From Nepenthes gracilis (lineage: Eukaryota > Streptophyta > Magnoliopsida > Caryophyllales > Nepenthaceae): a DNA stretch of 64,000 nucleotides. The notes beneath the pieces were generated by a model, which worked only from the letters and a program-made list of their open reading frames with translations, ran no database searches and was not told the origin of the DNA. Positions 9,243 through 21,940 of this stretch are shown here, piece by piece (positions within the stretch are counted from its first letter, which is position 1; every line of letters starts with the position of its first letter). The stretch spans positions 10,626,501-10,690,500 of the forward strand of contig BSYO01000013.1 of NCBI GenBank assembly GCA_033239525.1. The letters run 5' to 3'. The translations under genes were made by a program, and so were the position numbers.

Positions 9243-11706
9243 TGTGACAACGGATTTCTTTTTTTTTTTGTCCTCAGATAATTTCATTATTACAGATATA
9301 GAAACTAAAGCCCAAATCTCAACTTAAAATTTTAAGAAAAAATGGATAAAGTTTTTCCTAAAATTGGGCTAAACTGAATACAAACAACCTATCCATAACC
9401 TATAGGGACACAAATATAAATCTCCACACATATTTACAGTTCATACATAGGATCATCAAACTCCATGTCTTCTCCCATGGCTTTAATTAATCAAATCCTA
9501 TCGACTAACTAAACCAAAACCAATTATGTAACCTGTTCAAGTATGTAATTATTTAACTATCATAATTTACCCTACAACATGTGTACATAGGACCACAAAT
9601 GTCATTCATGGCTTATATCCACAATCCTAACTATTATACCAGAATCCATGTAAGAGATGTCGTCTAGGACCCATACATATTCAATAATCAGAATAGCGGA
9701 AGTAACTATATCCATAATGGAAACCTGCGGAAGCATAAATACTATTCCATCAGAATACAAAATGTATCACAGCTATTAATACATAATTTCATCTACAATT
9801 AAGACACTTACATTAACAATATCCCAAAATTTCAAGTCTTCAAAGGTTCTGAGAGTCCATGCAGCTCCTTACTAAGCTCTAACCACTTCAGTTCATCCAA
9901 TAACATCTCTATAGCCTTATCTGGAGAAAAAAATAAAATAGTGAATCAAAATCCAGCAAGGTACCAAAATATGTAGAATATAATACTTTCATACAGACAA
10001 AATACAAGAAATGGGTATCATGGCATATAAAACATACATGAAATAAAGCAGTGATCATGGAAATATTTGCAGAACATACGTATAATTAGGTAAATTTATG
10101 AAAATATTCAAGAACAAAGACGTATAAGGAAATAGGAAAAATCATAAATCAAGAAAACATAAAAAGTATGGAAACAAGGGAAATCCATTCTATACATTCA
10201 TCGAGAATCATGAATTGATATAATTGTGCTTTGAAAATCATAAAATCAATGAAACATGTTTCAGAAATCAGAAAATAGTATCAATTCTATAAATTCTAGA
10301 AATTTTTTTTTTACTATGAGGAGGACCAAACTAATAGATCCTACTATCCGAAAGGACGAGAAATCGAGGATAGATTGTATTCACTCCACACAATCCAATG
10401 CTAGTAACAGCTATCCCTTCTCGTGGGATATATCCCTTCTTGTGTGATTTAGGACAATAATACCGACCAGTAACAGTAACTACCCTCTAGGTTGTCGCCC
10501 TGAGGAAGGGCGAATCACATATAACTCCATGGACAGAGTTTCCTTTATTACCACCATAACGTTCTAAGGTATGCTGAAAGACCTTACCTGACTGTATATC
10601 AGACCTAGGTCCTAATTTATAATATCATAAAACTTATAGTCTATCATTCTTTAAAAAATCAGTTAGAATCTCACGGTTAACTCTTCGGTGTGTTTCAGAA
10701 ATCAACGATAACTCAACAGTACAGTTTCATGTAAATTTTTCAGTTATAAATCATAGCATGAACATTACCTTTTTACAAATAAGCCTTTACATATCAAGAT
10801 TTATGAAATTTAGGCATCAAATCCCTTCATTTTCGTGCTTAGGATTTTGATAAATATTTCGGACATAAAACGAATGCCAAACACATATTTAATCATAAAA
10901 TTGAAGCTATAATTCATAAAACATATACATAACATGGATTAAATTCAAGATTTTATCTCATTTTCCAGCTAAGGTTTGCACTACGTTGTCCAAACACAAA
11001 ACGGAGGCAAAACATAAGCCAAATCATGAAATCGAAGTTATTAATTACAATATACCTGCATAAATATAAAATCTATCCAGCTAATTTACATAATCATGCT
11101 TTATTTACAGTAAACATGGAGAAATATGGATTTAACACATAAACACAAGTTTAGATATATTAAAATACTGTAAAAACGGTATATAACATCCGAAATATAT
11201 TTACCTGAGCCCAATCTACTATTATTCTTACTCTGATCGGATCTGAACGAAAGGATTTTCCCCTTTCCTTCTCTTCCCTCTCCTTCCCCTTCTCTTCCTC
11301 TCGCTGCTCTGTTGTTCCTTTGCCAAAAATGAGCCCCAAAATCCCCTTATTCCCATTTAAAAACAAAAGAAAAGGGGAACACGTGTGGGTCACACGACTA
11401 GCACTCAAGCGCTAGTTGAGCGATGCTCGAGCGCATGCTCTTGTACTTTTCTGCCTCGGTTGGCGCTTGAGTGGCCCTCAAGCGCCGACCCTGGTAAAGC
11501 CCTCATCCCCACTCCACCTAGGGCAAGCCTCGAGCGGGCCTATTCGTCAATTTGTGCCTCCTGGGCGCTTGAGCACCGATCCCATTTTCTTTCTATTTGC
11601 TCCTTTTTGCTTCGATACTCATTTCTTCCTTATTCTTAAGCCTAATCATGATTATCATTAACTTAATCACTCCATAATTATCATGTTTTGGAATCGAGTC
11701 ATTACG
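9243..11706 (-). mobile_element. Solo LTR (D), 2.46 kb, in the gypsy internal region
   Basis: A perfect 5-base duplication GTTCA (9238-9242 and 11707-11711) flanks a sequence starting TGTGACAACGG and ending CATTACG on the plus strand. There is no internal region or partner, so it is a solo LTR left by recombination. In transcription (minus) sense it has a CTCAAGCGC-rich U3 (11400-11580), donor-like CTCAG/GTAAATAT (intron base 11214), the hairpin at 10371-10397, and acceptor-like TTTTCTCCAG ending at 9921. Confidence 0.85.
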
Positions 11707-11711
11707 GTTCA

Positions 11712-13042
11712 TATATCCCCACAATCCTATAAACTTCTTCGGTGGTACTTCACAAACCCAACCCAAATGTGGCCGAAAGATCCACCCTATTAAACCTAAC
11801 TAGTTACCGACGAACCTTCAAACCCAAACGGCATTTTCGAATTATAACAGTCGATTCCTTATTACAAATGCTGCCATGGGCATAATTCTCAATTATCCAC
11901 AACAACGATAAGAATACAGATTGGTCTAAGAAATCATCAAGCCCTTCAATAGATTAAATAATTTACATATTCATTCACTGTACCCACTTATCAAATCATT
12001 ATTCTTCTGATGACCTAATTTTCAAAAGCTCACAGATAACCTTATCGATTCATCTTACCTATCTCAAAGGTTTTAGAGTATCTCACGGCAGCACCTAACT
12101 TATGCTTTCTCGGTTCTACATGAGATCCTTAAAGGTCAGTGTCGATTTGATATAACCTTAAATTACCCATCAGAAGACCAATCATCTAATTTTCCTTCCA
12201 AAGCATCTTCAAATACTCACCTGACCAGAACTTCCTAGTGACCACAAAATGTCCTCCAGATGTGGTCTCACATACAGAATGTATAGAGCGCACATCCTCA
12301 TAAAACGACACTAATGACTTGCAAGTAAGACGATACTAATTTCTTAATACATTGATCAATTCAGACTCATACTCAAAATTTCTCAATCCAATTGCAAGGC
12401 ATATTATTCTTACCGACACAATCCCAACTAGCATGGCGACTTACTGGCCAATCATATTTGTGGACCCAAGAAAATTTCGTAAACTTAATGTTTCTAGTAT
12501 CAAGCCTAGACCCTTAAATGAACAATTAGACTTAGGAATTATAAATGAAAAGATAGATTCGGGATCCCCAAACGATACATGTGCCGCAATATTGGATTCT
12601 AGGAATCTCACATTCCATCACGGTAAACAACATATTTACCTCGTGCAATTAGCACAAAACCCCAATCCCAGGCACTGGACTCCTACACAGTCCGATGAAG
12701 GGATATGAACATTCCTAAATCCGATGACTAAGCTATCCACAACTTAGAACATATTCTCAAAATCTCCTCGAGAAGATATTTATCCATTGATCATCCATAA
12801 GCATATGCCACAATGTACCTTTATCCTCCCGAACACTGGGTCACCACAACTAAATTATCAAACCCATCTTCAAATTTTAACTTAGTACTACCCTAAGCCA
12901 CTAAAGTTAGGGTAACTAAAACTACCTAACCTAGTTTAATCATCCTACGTATTCATCTACTTATTCAATTTTTCTTATTCTATCCTAAGTTTCCACGTAA
13001 TATTCCGATCCAACTTAAGGCATCTCTTTCTCTAATACCAAC
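11712..13042 (-). other. Internal remnant of gypsy element, primer-site side
   Basis: Position predicts leader and gag. I cannot recognise gag. A 118-codon plus-strand open stretch (12352-12708) is antisense to the element and probably chance. The primer-binding site is at 13030-13040. Confidence 0.5.
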
Positions 13043-15690
13043 TATGACGTATCATATTCTATCGAACATCCGGCAAAGTTTCCTTTGTAATACGGACATC
13101 GGCCAAATATAAAACCTGAATAACAATCCTGCACACATATATACAAATACTACATAGTAAAATCCATCACGAAACTACTCCAATCAACCAGAAAATCCAA
13201 CCGATACAAGTTTTAACATCTAGAGAACAACAATAACCACAAAGATCCAAAATCTGTCACAATTAACAACACGTGGCACTGACGTCATATCTCTATATGA
13301 CGACAGTTCTGGCAAGATACCACTAGGTATATTTTCTAAACCATATAAACCTGCGGAAGCAATTATACTCATTGAATACAACAAAAGCCAAAATTACAAA
13401 AACTACATCATCATTGCTAATATACATGACTCTCAAAATAATAAATATCCTCCAAAAGGTAAACTTTCATAAACTAAGATTTCAAACAGTCCTCCGGTAT
13501 CTTCAAGTCTCTAACTAACAATCATCTACTCTGTTCGATTAGGTGTAGGCCCGTGCTACTCCAGAGACGAAAAAGTAGAAAGAGTAAGCTAAAAGCTCAA
13601 CAAGCGCCATATATATATATCAAGAACAAGTATAATTTCATATTCGAAACATAATAGTGCATATATGAAAGACAAGGTGCATATGAAATTTAATTCATGA
13701 TTTTTTGAAAGGAATGCTTTCATGATTCGTTTCATATTTCTTGATTCATTTACTTGTCATTTTCTTAAATATCCATTAATTACTGAAAACTTATTTCATT
13801 GAGGGACCCGATCTAGTAGGCTTTACTAACCAAAGGAGCAGTTGGTCGTTACCTAAATTGTATTCAGTCCACATAATCTAAGGCCAATATCCTCCTATTC
13901 TTGACCCAGAGGGGGGACCATTTATATATCAACCCTATAGGCGGGGCTGTAATCATATGCCTCAAGCGGCATTCATAATAGGCAATGCCTTCCACTGTAT
14001 TATACTAAAGCTTGCCAAGGATTATCACTCGCTCCAAAATAAGCAACCAGAATACGCGGCTAGAGTATTTCTGGAGTCTCCATTGCAATATCAATGACAG
14101 GCCCAAGTATGCTGTCCAATTCCCTCGGTCCAAGTTCTTAGTTCTTATTTCCTTAGGGACATTCTACTTTTAAATAAAAAATTCTTTGTTCATAGTTCTT
14201 CATTCCCACTCTGTTGAAGAGCGTTCATAATTTTATTAGTTCTTTGTCCTTTGTTCCGAAGAACAGTTCATTAGTTCATCATTTAATTATAGAATATCCC
14301 TTATTGGTTCATTTTCCTTTAAACATTTTCAAATTTATATTTCCTTAATCCTAGTGAGTTTGGTTCCTCACGTGTTCATAGTTCATACCACGTGAGTTTA
14401 TGTCTTCACGTGTTCATAATTCATACTATGTGAGTTTATGTCCTCACGTATTCATAATTCATACGTAATATTTCTTGGAGGTTAGGAGGATTTTGAAATC
14501 CATTTTTGATCATACCAGACAAAATTCTTAAAGCTTCCAATCATTAATTCGTTCATAAACGATTCATGACATGATTCTTAGAACGTTCAAATCATTGAGT
14601 TCATGATACATGCATAATTCATCATATGATTGGAACAATTAGGAGATTCTTACCATATTAAGCCTATCATGTCTTTGGAGCTTCCAGATGACAATTTCCT
14701 TCGTAATTGCATGTATTATAATTTTTGGAGTTGAGATCTTGCATAATTATGATTTCTTCGAACAAAGTCCATAAATGGCAAGGTTAGGATTCTGGAGAAT
14801 AGAAAACCTTGCAAAGTACCAATTCAAATACCCAATGGGTAAATTAACTTTTTCATGGTGCAGGTAATAACATCCTAGAGCTAATTTATCTATAAATTTT
14901 AATTTAATCAGTTAATTCTTCTGGGTCGTGGGTTTAGGGTTCTTTGTTTGAAAACGGGTCAAATCTGTAAATTCGGACATGAAATTCACACAATTACTTG
15001 CCCATGTCATGGTATCAATCATCTAAGGCCAATGCATACATTAAACCCAATATAATAAATCAAACGTGGTCCAGACGCAAATCGAATATCTAATCGATAA
15101 ATTAACTTATACTACACATGGATAATAATATTCTAGTCTTAAATTATACAAAAGCCTCAAAACTTTGTGGGTAAAATGGGTTCAGGCGCTAGTGAATAGT
15201 ACCCGTGTGGAAGCTAGGATTTATGGATTGCAAAATATTACTCAAAACTTAATATTTGGACATGAAATTGATGTATTATCATATTTAGGTTATGGGCAAT
15301 ATAATATGTAAATTTATTCGAGTATCAGAATGAAGATACTTGAAGATAACGGAATAACAGTGCATGAAAACAAAAAAGGAGAGCATGGGTGCAATTTTCT
15401 CAACCTGATCTATAATTTTTCCAACTAGCTCGAAGTCAGAGTCGGACCCAAAAGCCTCCAATTTCTCCTCTTCTCCTTCGCGTAGTTCTTTCCGTGCCGC
15501 CAGCCTCCCCCGCTATGCCGCTGGAACCGTGTCGCCCAGCCAGCCACCATCACGTACGGCTGTCGCCGACCACCACCGACCACCCGCACGCCGATATCTC
15601 CAACGAAGCGCTCCTCTCTCTCTCTCTTCTTTTCTTCCCCATAAAACCCTCGCCCAATCCCCCTTTCCTCCTACTTTCCTTCTGCTTCTA

Positions 15691-15764
<74 letters not shown>

Positions 15765-15952
15765 TATTTTTTTAATCTCAAAATTCAAATCGATATTCGG
15801 GTGATAGAATGGACACATCTCGGGCACAAGCCCTACAATTTTAAATATTTTCTAAAATTTTTATAATATTTAATTAATTTTTTATCATACCCAAATTACC
15901 CATAAATAAATTAATTTAATTTAAATCAGATAAAAATATTCGTGATATTACA
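13043..15952 (-). repeat. 5' LTR of the gypsy element (high-coordinate copy)
   Basis: Partner of the LTR at 4020-6905 in the same orientation. Its inner end abuts the primer-binding site. Its ATT microsatellite is much longer than in the partner. The donor-like and acceptor-like sites kept in the partner are mutated here (donor near 15392, acceptor near 13561), and the hairpin at 13853-13880 has lost pairs. Confidence 0.85.
15693..15767. repeat. (ATT)n microsatellite, ~24 units
   Basis: Uninterrupted ATT array inside the high-coordinate LTR. It creates artificial poly-Ile and poly-Tyr reading frames. Confidence 0.97.
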
Positions 15953-17567
15953 GCAAGTACTCATATGGAGGCAAGGAAAATAGTAAAGGTGAACCAAATA
16001 CTCATCAAGTACAATATAATCAAAGAAAATGTACAATATATTCAAAATGAAAAAGGGAAGGAGATGGAGGCATGATATATGATGCATAACATAAAATATG
16101 GACAAATACGTTTTCGAAATATAAATAACTTTTTTATATTTTATCTTTCTTCTCTTAGGGTTCCAAAAGTATGTATAAATTTCTTAGCATTTACAGGTCA
16201 AGGCCAGAGAACCTTACTGACTAAATTAGCGAGAGATTAAAATCTGGATTATGTTTGCTTCTACACAATCTAAAGCCATTACCTCCTATTCAAAATCCAA
16301 ATGCGAGCCATCTACATATAATTCTTGTAGACAGGGCCTTGGCCATACGCAGCCCATATAGACAACGGCTAGGATAATCTTTAAATTTTTGCTATAATAT
16401 TAATGGCAAGCCAGGGAATACTACCATTTGAAATACAAATTTGTGGTCTAGGTTTTACCATTTCTTATTTTTTGAGAGAAAGTTTACCAAACTTCTTTCA
16501 CAAAGTTCTCACTCCGGAAGAACGAATCATACACATATCAAATTATGGCATTCCCTTCATATTCTTACATAAGTTTTGTATTTCTTATGGGTTTAAATCT
16601 TCACATGATTTGAATTATATACATGATCATCATAAGGTATGAAAAAAAATAGAAATTCTTACCGTATTAAGCCAATGCACAATTTTAAAGCTTCCGGATC
16701 ACAATTTTCTTCATAAACGGTTCACACATAATATTTTTGGAATATACAATTGAGCATATACAATTGCATATGATTAAATACCAATTAAACAAAGCATAAT
16801 CCCGTAAAAGCCTCAATTAATTCGGGTGAATAGTGCCAGGCATAGGTTAAGGATCCTGTATGTACAAAACTAGACAAAATTTAAAAAATCGGACACCCAA
16901 TCGGTAAATAACCATATTCAAAATATGTGTTTTTATTATTTAAATTCAAATCATGTATAAAACTCAAAATAATAGGTTAAACGAGGTTCTGGCATTGGTT
17001 AGGATTTCGGGATGTACAAAACAGTGCGAAAATGATGAATCGAATAACAAATTGATAAATTCTCATACCCAAGTCATGAGTTTTATAAAATATGTACATG
17101 GGTCGGGTATCGGAATAATAATACCCGATAAAAATCGAATGAAAATTAAAAAGAGAAAACAAAAATAGTATGGGTGCACTTACCTCGACCCGATCTATTA
17201 CTTCTCTAACTAGCTCGAGTTCGGAATCAGATTTAGAAACCTTGGATTCCTCCTTCCCTCTCTTCCTCTTCGTGCTTTCTCTCTCTTCTCTCCCCCTTTC
17301 CCCACGTGAATGACGCAAAAAAGAGCCGTTGGGCTCTTATATTGCAGACCGGCGCTCAACGGGTGCGGCTTCTACTAAACCAACACCCGGTAGGCACTAC
17401 ACTGCTGCTTTGGGCACCTACGGTACCGCCTAAGGCGGCTAGCGGGTGCCTCAAGCCGAGACCTCCCACCACTTCTGAACCTAATTTTTTCACATAGATT
17501 AAATCCAATCTTGATTATATTAATTTAATTATTCATAGTTACGACATTTGAAAACCGGTATGTCACA
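15953..17567 (-). mobile_element. Partial long LTR (A), split by the gypsy insertion
   Basis: On the minus strand it begins TGTGACATACCGG at 17567 and is clearly related to LTR B (19274-21799, opposite orientation). They share the U3 start, a TATA-like ATATAAG (near 17336), the leader CTCGAGCTAGTT and donor GAG/GTAAGTGCACCC (intron base 17183). The acceptor region (near 15962) is present but the CCAG reads CCAT, and the remainder is displaced across the gypsy element. The far end is not resolved. Confidence 0.7.
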
Positions 17568-19268
17568 GGTCACTAGGTTTGAAAAATTAAGGATGAAAGA
17601 TGATAAAATTTTTAACAAGCTTTATATTAAACTAAATGACGTAATTAATTCTACTTTCAACCTATAGGAGAAAAGTGCTGAAAAGGGAATTATGTAAATA
17701 GTCTTAAAGACCATACCCAAGCAGTTTTGATAAAAATCATGGTTATTAAAAAGAGTGAAGACCTTGATAAGATAAAATTTAAAGAGTTGGTTGGATCTCT
17801 TCAAACTCAAGAATTATCTCTCCCATAAAAGGAAAAAAGTGAATCTATTGATCTTTGATCTACGCAGTAAACGTCCTACAATTACTCAAGAAATGAGTCT
17901 ATAGATGATGACAAAATTTCTTTCTTTGCAAAAGAATTTAAATTTTTTTTTGTAAAATAATAAAAAAACCTTATGAAATATTTAAAGATTTACCCAACTA
18001 TAAGAAAAATAAAGATGAAAAAAATGAGTCTAAAGATAGAAAGTTCAAAAGTTTCAATGTCATGAATGTCAAGGCTTTAGACATATTAGAACTAAATATC
18101 CCAACTTTAAACGTATTAAAAAACAAAGCCTTATATGCCATCATTTCCGATGAAGAGGCCGAAGAGAGTAAAATTATTGCCTTTGATTTTGGAAAACACT
18201 CCAATTATAGTCTTTGGGTCCCATGTCGAGAGCGATGGCAAGCCTATCATAAGTAATGATGGCAAATCTAATAATTCTAATCAATCTAACTTTAAATTAA
18301 AAAATGGGTTGAATGACCTTTAAAAATTGTTCAATGAATTATGTCATGATAGTAACTAAACAAATAAAACTCTTTCAAAAAGAGTTGAAAGATTAGAATA
18401 TGAGAGAAAATTTTGAAAGATTGTTAAAAAAGAAAGAAACTTTGAAAATCTCATATAATAAAAATCTTACTCTTAGAAATAAGATAAAGTATTTTGAAAA
18501 TGAACTTGAAACGACTAAGGTAATGCGTTGATCATGTTCATGGAGAGTATTAAAAAGCTTAACCAAATATTAAACTTAGGCAATGATTTCGAAAATAAGA
18601 AAGGCTTTTGCTTTTAAGAAACCAATTCATAGGTGCCCCACTCCACAAAAATTGTTTTCATACTGGCTACAAAGAGTGGTATAAAAAAGGAGGTAAACAT
18701 TTTGATTCATAAAGAAAAGAATTCTAAGCAAGCCTCTCTAATAGTCTATCCAAGACTCACATAAAAACGTTTTCTCTCCACTAAAATGATCACCCCCACA
18801 TATATTGGTTTGGAAAGGGAGAGCACATTTGTCCAAATTGTATTGAGACTTACATGGAATCACCCAACCACTATTCCAAATAGAACACTTAAGTATTCTA
18901 TCTTCATTAGAATGGAACCAACTTATCACCACCGTGGGATCATTGGTTATATCCATCTCCATTATCCTTTACTTAAATCAAGTAAACCAAGACATAACTT
19001 TAATACGAGGATTTAGGTGAGTAAAGGTAACCAGATGAAGGTAACTTCTCATGTGAGTCTTAGAAGAAATTCATGTATTCCAAGTGCCAAACTAGAAAAT
19101 TGTCTACTATTTTTCTAAGACAATGCCTAGATTACTCTCTCATATGTCCCAATCTTCTTTAAGGTTTGTTCCTACATGCTATTCATGCATCCAATGTGGC
19201 CACATTTAGCTTCATTGTCATAAGTTTTCCTTTAAGAAGTCTCAAGGAAGATTATCTAGAGAGATAAT
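17568..19268 (+). pseudogene. Sirevirus-like copia gag pseudogene
   Basis: The plus strand reads, with stops, a copia gag of the long Sirevirus type: TRFEKLRMKDDKIFNKLY and KSEDLDKIKFKELVGSLQTQ match the usual 'TRFE.LRM' and 'AKDL...ELIGSL.T.E' pattern. A zinc knuckle CHECQGFRHIRTKYPNFKR lies at about 18057-18113 (last Cys is Tyr). A second, CIQCGHI..HCHKFSFKK, at about 19175-19235 is interrupted by a stop. Two knuckles far apart are characteristic of this group. The gene is cut at 19269 by the LTR B/C insertions. Confidence 0.7.
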
Positions 19269-19273
19269 GCTTT

Positions 19274-21799
19274 TGTGACGTATCGACCTTCAAAATATAG
19301 TAATTAGGAGTAATTAAATTAATATAAGTGAATTGATGTACAAAAACACGGACAAATTTGGAGAGAGAGGCCGAAGACCCAGAATTGGTAGATTTGAAAA
19401 CCAGCGTTACAATCTCAAAATATTACTTCGTAAATAGGATTTTGGTTCTAATTTATGATAATCACAATATATTAAATTGTTATAATTAAAATAAGGCTTA
19501 TGATATGCGAGAATCTCTGAGCAGGAGGTAGGATTGGGCCGCCGCCTACTAGACGTTGCATCCAATAGGCTAGCGCCTGCAGAGTGCTCAAGCGCTGTGG
19601 CAGGCGCCGATTCCTCAAGCGCCGTGGTAGGCACCGATTCCAGGGGCCCAGCGCCTGGGGCAGGCACTGGATCTAGGGCCAGAGCACCTAAAGTGCATCG
19701 GCTACCGGATCGAGCCTCGGTCTACATTATTAAAGCCCGAGAGGGTTTCTTTCAGGCATTCTGCGGCTTTTTCCCACTTGTAGAGAGAGAGGGGGAGGAA
19801 GAAGAGAGAGAAGTGGAGAACAAAGCTCTCTAGGTCCGATTCTGAGCTCGAGCTAGTTGAAGAAATGATAGATTAGGTCGAGGTAAGTGCACCCATGCCA
19901 TTTTCTTCCTTTTTTTTTTTTATTTTTGTTAGATCTCATTCAGGTATTATTATCTCGATACCCGACCCATGTATGTATTTGTGATACCCATGACTTGAGT
20001 ATGCATATACATGAATTTTATGTTCAATTTCATAAATTTTGACCGATTTTCACACTAAAAACTCTAAACCCACACCCGGATGATTTCGCCCTCCGATATT
20101 TGGGACTTTTTTATAAATTAGCTCTAAAATATCATTATAAATATCTTATATAGGTTAATTTATCGATTTGATATCCGATTCGGTAGTTTTATGTAGATTT
20201 TCATTCGCCGAAACCCTAACCCGCTCCCGGACCTCCTTTAAACTTATATTTCAAGTTTTATACATAAATTGAATTGAGATTATAATTACCCATATCTTGA
20301 ATTTGGTAATTTACCCATTGAATGTCCGAAATTTTGAGAATCGTCCGATATACATAACCGGGTATAGTTCACACATGGGTACTTGTTCACTGAACTCCTT
20401 TGGTAAATTTTACATAATTTTTATATTTTTTAATTATTAAATTAAGTTACATTTATATTTACATATGTTTAATTGTATATTCTAAAAAATATTTTTGTTA
20501 ACCAATTGTAAAGAAAATATTATTCGGAAGCCTCTAAAATTATAATTGCCTCTCGGTGGTAAGAATTCCTATTCTTCCCTATATTTATGATATTCGTATA
20601 TACAAATTAAGTAACGAGAAGATTTAAATCCAAAAGAAAGATAAAAATCATGCAAACATTTGGAGAAAAGTTTCATAATTTGTTATATGATTGATTTATT
20701 TTTCCAAATGGCGAAATTTGTGAAAGAAATTTAGTGGACCTCCTTTTAAAGATTAAGAAATCATAAAACTAAGACTACAAATTTATATTATTGAGGGTAA
20801 TATCTTTTGGCCTTCTATTAGTATTATAGTGGTGACTCAAGGATTATCCTGACCTCATATTATAATGGACGATACTCTTGGCAAGTCTTAGAATATTACT
20901 ATAGAAAGACGAGAATTACCCTTGAGCCCCACGTGTACATGTGGGGGGTATATTATCATCGACCCGTCTATAGGCATGATATGTAGATGACCCCTCATCT
21001 GGGTCTAAAATAAGAGTACACGTCCTTAGATTATGTGAAATATCATGATCCTTTTCTCGTTCTCCTATACCTTTAGTGGGTAAGGTTTACTAGCCCTGAT
21101 CCTCAAAGATGAGTAATTATACATAATTTACATCCTAAAGAGAAGAATGATAAAATATAAAAAGTTACTCATATTCCAGAAATGCATTTGCTCACGTTTC
21201 ATGTTGTGCATTCTATATCACGTTCCTATCTCATTTCCTATCCCATTTGTTTATATTGTGCCTTATCATTATTTATATTGCACTTGTTGAGTTTTGACTT
21301 ACCCTTACTGCTTTCCTTATCTCCAGATGAGCACGAACGTATATCCAATAGGACGGGTAGAGAATTATAAGTCGGGTAGGCATGAAGATCTTGGAGGATA
21401 GTTTGAAGGCTTAGATTTGGGATTTTGTACCTTGTTATAGAGTATATTGTATCATTTTGATGGTGATGTATACCGTTGATAATGTTGTTGTATATGTAGT
21501 CAATCTTTTATTGTATTTGATGGATATAGTTACTTCCTCAAGTCTATATGGTTTAACTATGTACCTAGTGACATCTTATCTGAGCCAACGTCATACCCAG
21601 AGTTTGACGTTGGTGTCACATGTTGTTAATTGTGATATTTGGATTCTATGTGGTTTATTGTGATTTATGGATGTGTCAAAGTTGATTTTAAATGATTTTT
21701 GTTATTGTGCGGGATATTTTACAGGTTTTGTATTTATTTGGTAGTCATTTTTCTGTCAAAATTTTGCCAAATTTTCGGTAGAAAATACGGTCTGTCACA
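19274..21799 (+). mobile_element. Solo LTR (B), 2.53 kb
   Basis: Runs from TGTGACGTATCG to CTGTCACA, with imperfect inverted ends TGTGAC/GTCACA and near-matching target duplications GCTTT (19269-19273) and ACTTT (21800-21804). It has a U3 with CTCAAGCGC motifs (19580-19670), a GA-rich leader, donor GAG/GTAAGTGCACCC (intron base 19883), hairpin 21028-21051 and acceptor TTATCTCCAG ending 21326. The part after the acceptor is clearly homologous to the gypsy LTRs (shared ACCTAGTGACATCTTATCTG-like block near 21560). Confidence 0.85.
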
Positions 21800-21940
21800 A
21801 CTTTTGAGAGATCCTGAAATCAAGAAGCTTACAATCAAAGTAAAATATTATTACTGAAAAATCGAAGTGTTTTGAGTTCAACTTAAACCGGAATGGCCTT
21901 ATACCACTAGAAGATCGGAACTAATGGTAATCAAAATATT

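Larger units (their letters stand above)
4020..15952 (-). mobile_element. Ty3/gypsy retrotransposon with 2.9-kb LTRs, nested insertions
   Basis: Two direct copies of one 2.9-kb sequence (4020-6905 and 13043-15952) flank an internal region bounded by a primer-binding site (minus TGGTATTAGAGA, 13030-13040) and a polypurine tract (minus GGGGGAGAA, 6906-6916). The target duplication is TCAAG (4015-4019) and GCAAG (15953-15957). The minus strand before the polypurine tract reads NFKDEIFVNGGRM, like the C-terminal end of gypsy polyproteins. Removing the SINE composite and the solo LTR leaves only about 2.6 kb of internal DNA, with no recognisable gag, protease, RT or integrase. It is therefore deleted or non-autonomous. 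Confidence 0.85.

Noticed and set aside
12352..12708. 118-codon plus-strand frame as a gene
   Set aside because: It is antisense to the gypsy element, has no recognisable domain and lies in the place expected for leader and gag.
15494..15804. Frames with poly-Ile or poly-Tyr tails
   Set aside because: They translate the ATT microsatellite of an LTR.
21793..21804. TGTCACAAC at 21793 as the 5' end of LTR C
   Set aside because: It looks like a common plant LTR start, but the flanking five bases (CGGTC) do not match the ACTTT after 24016; the TG at 21805 does have a matching duplication.
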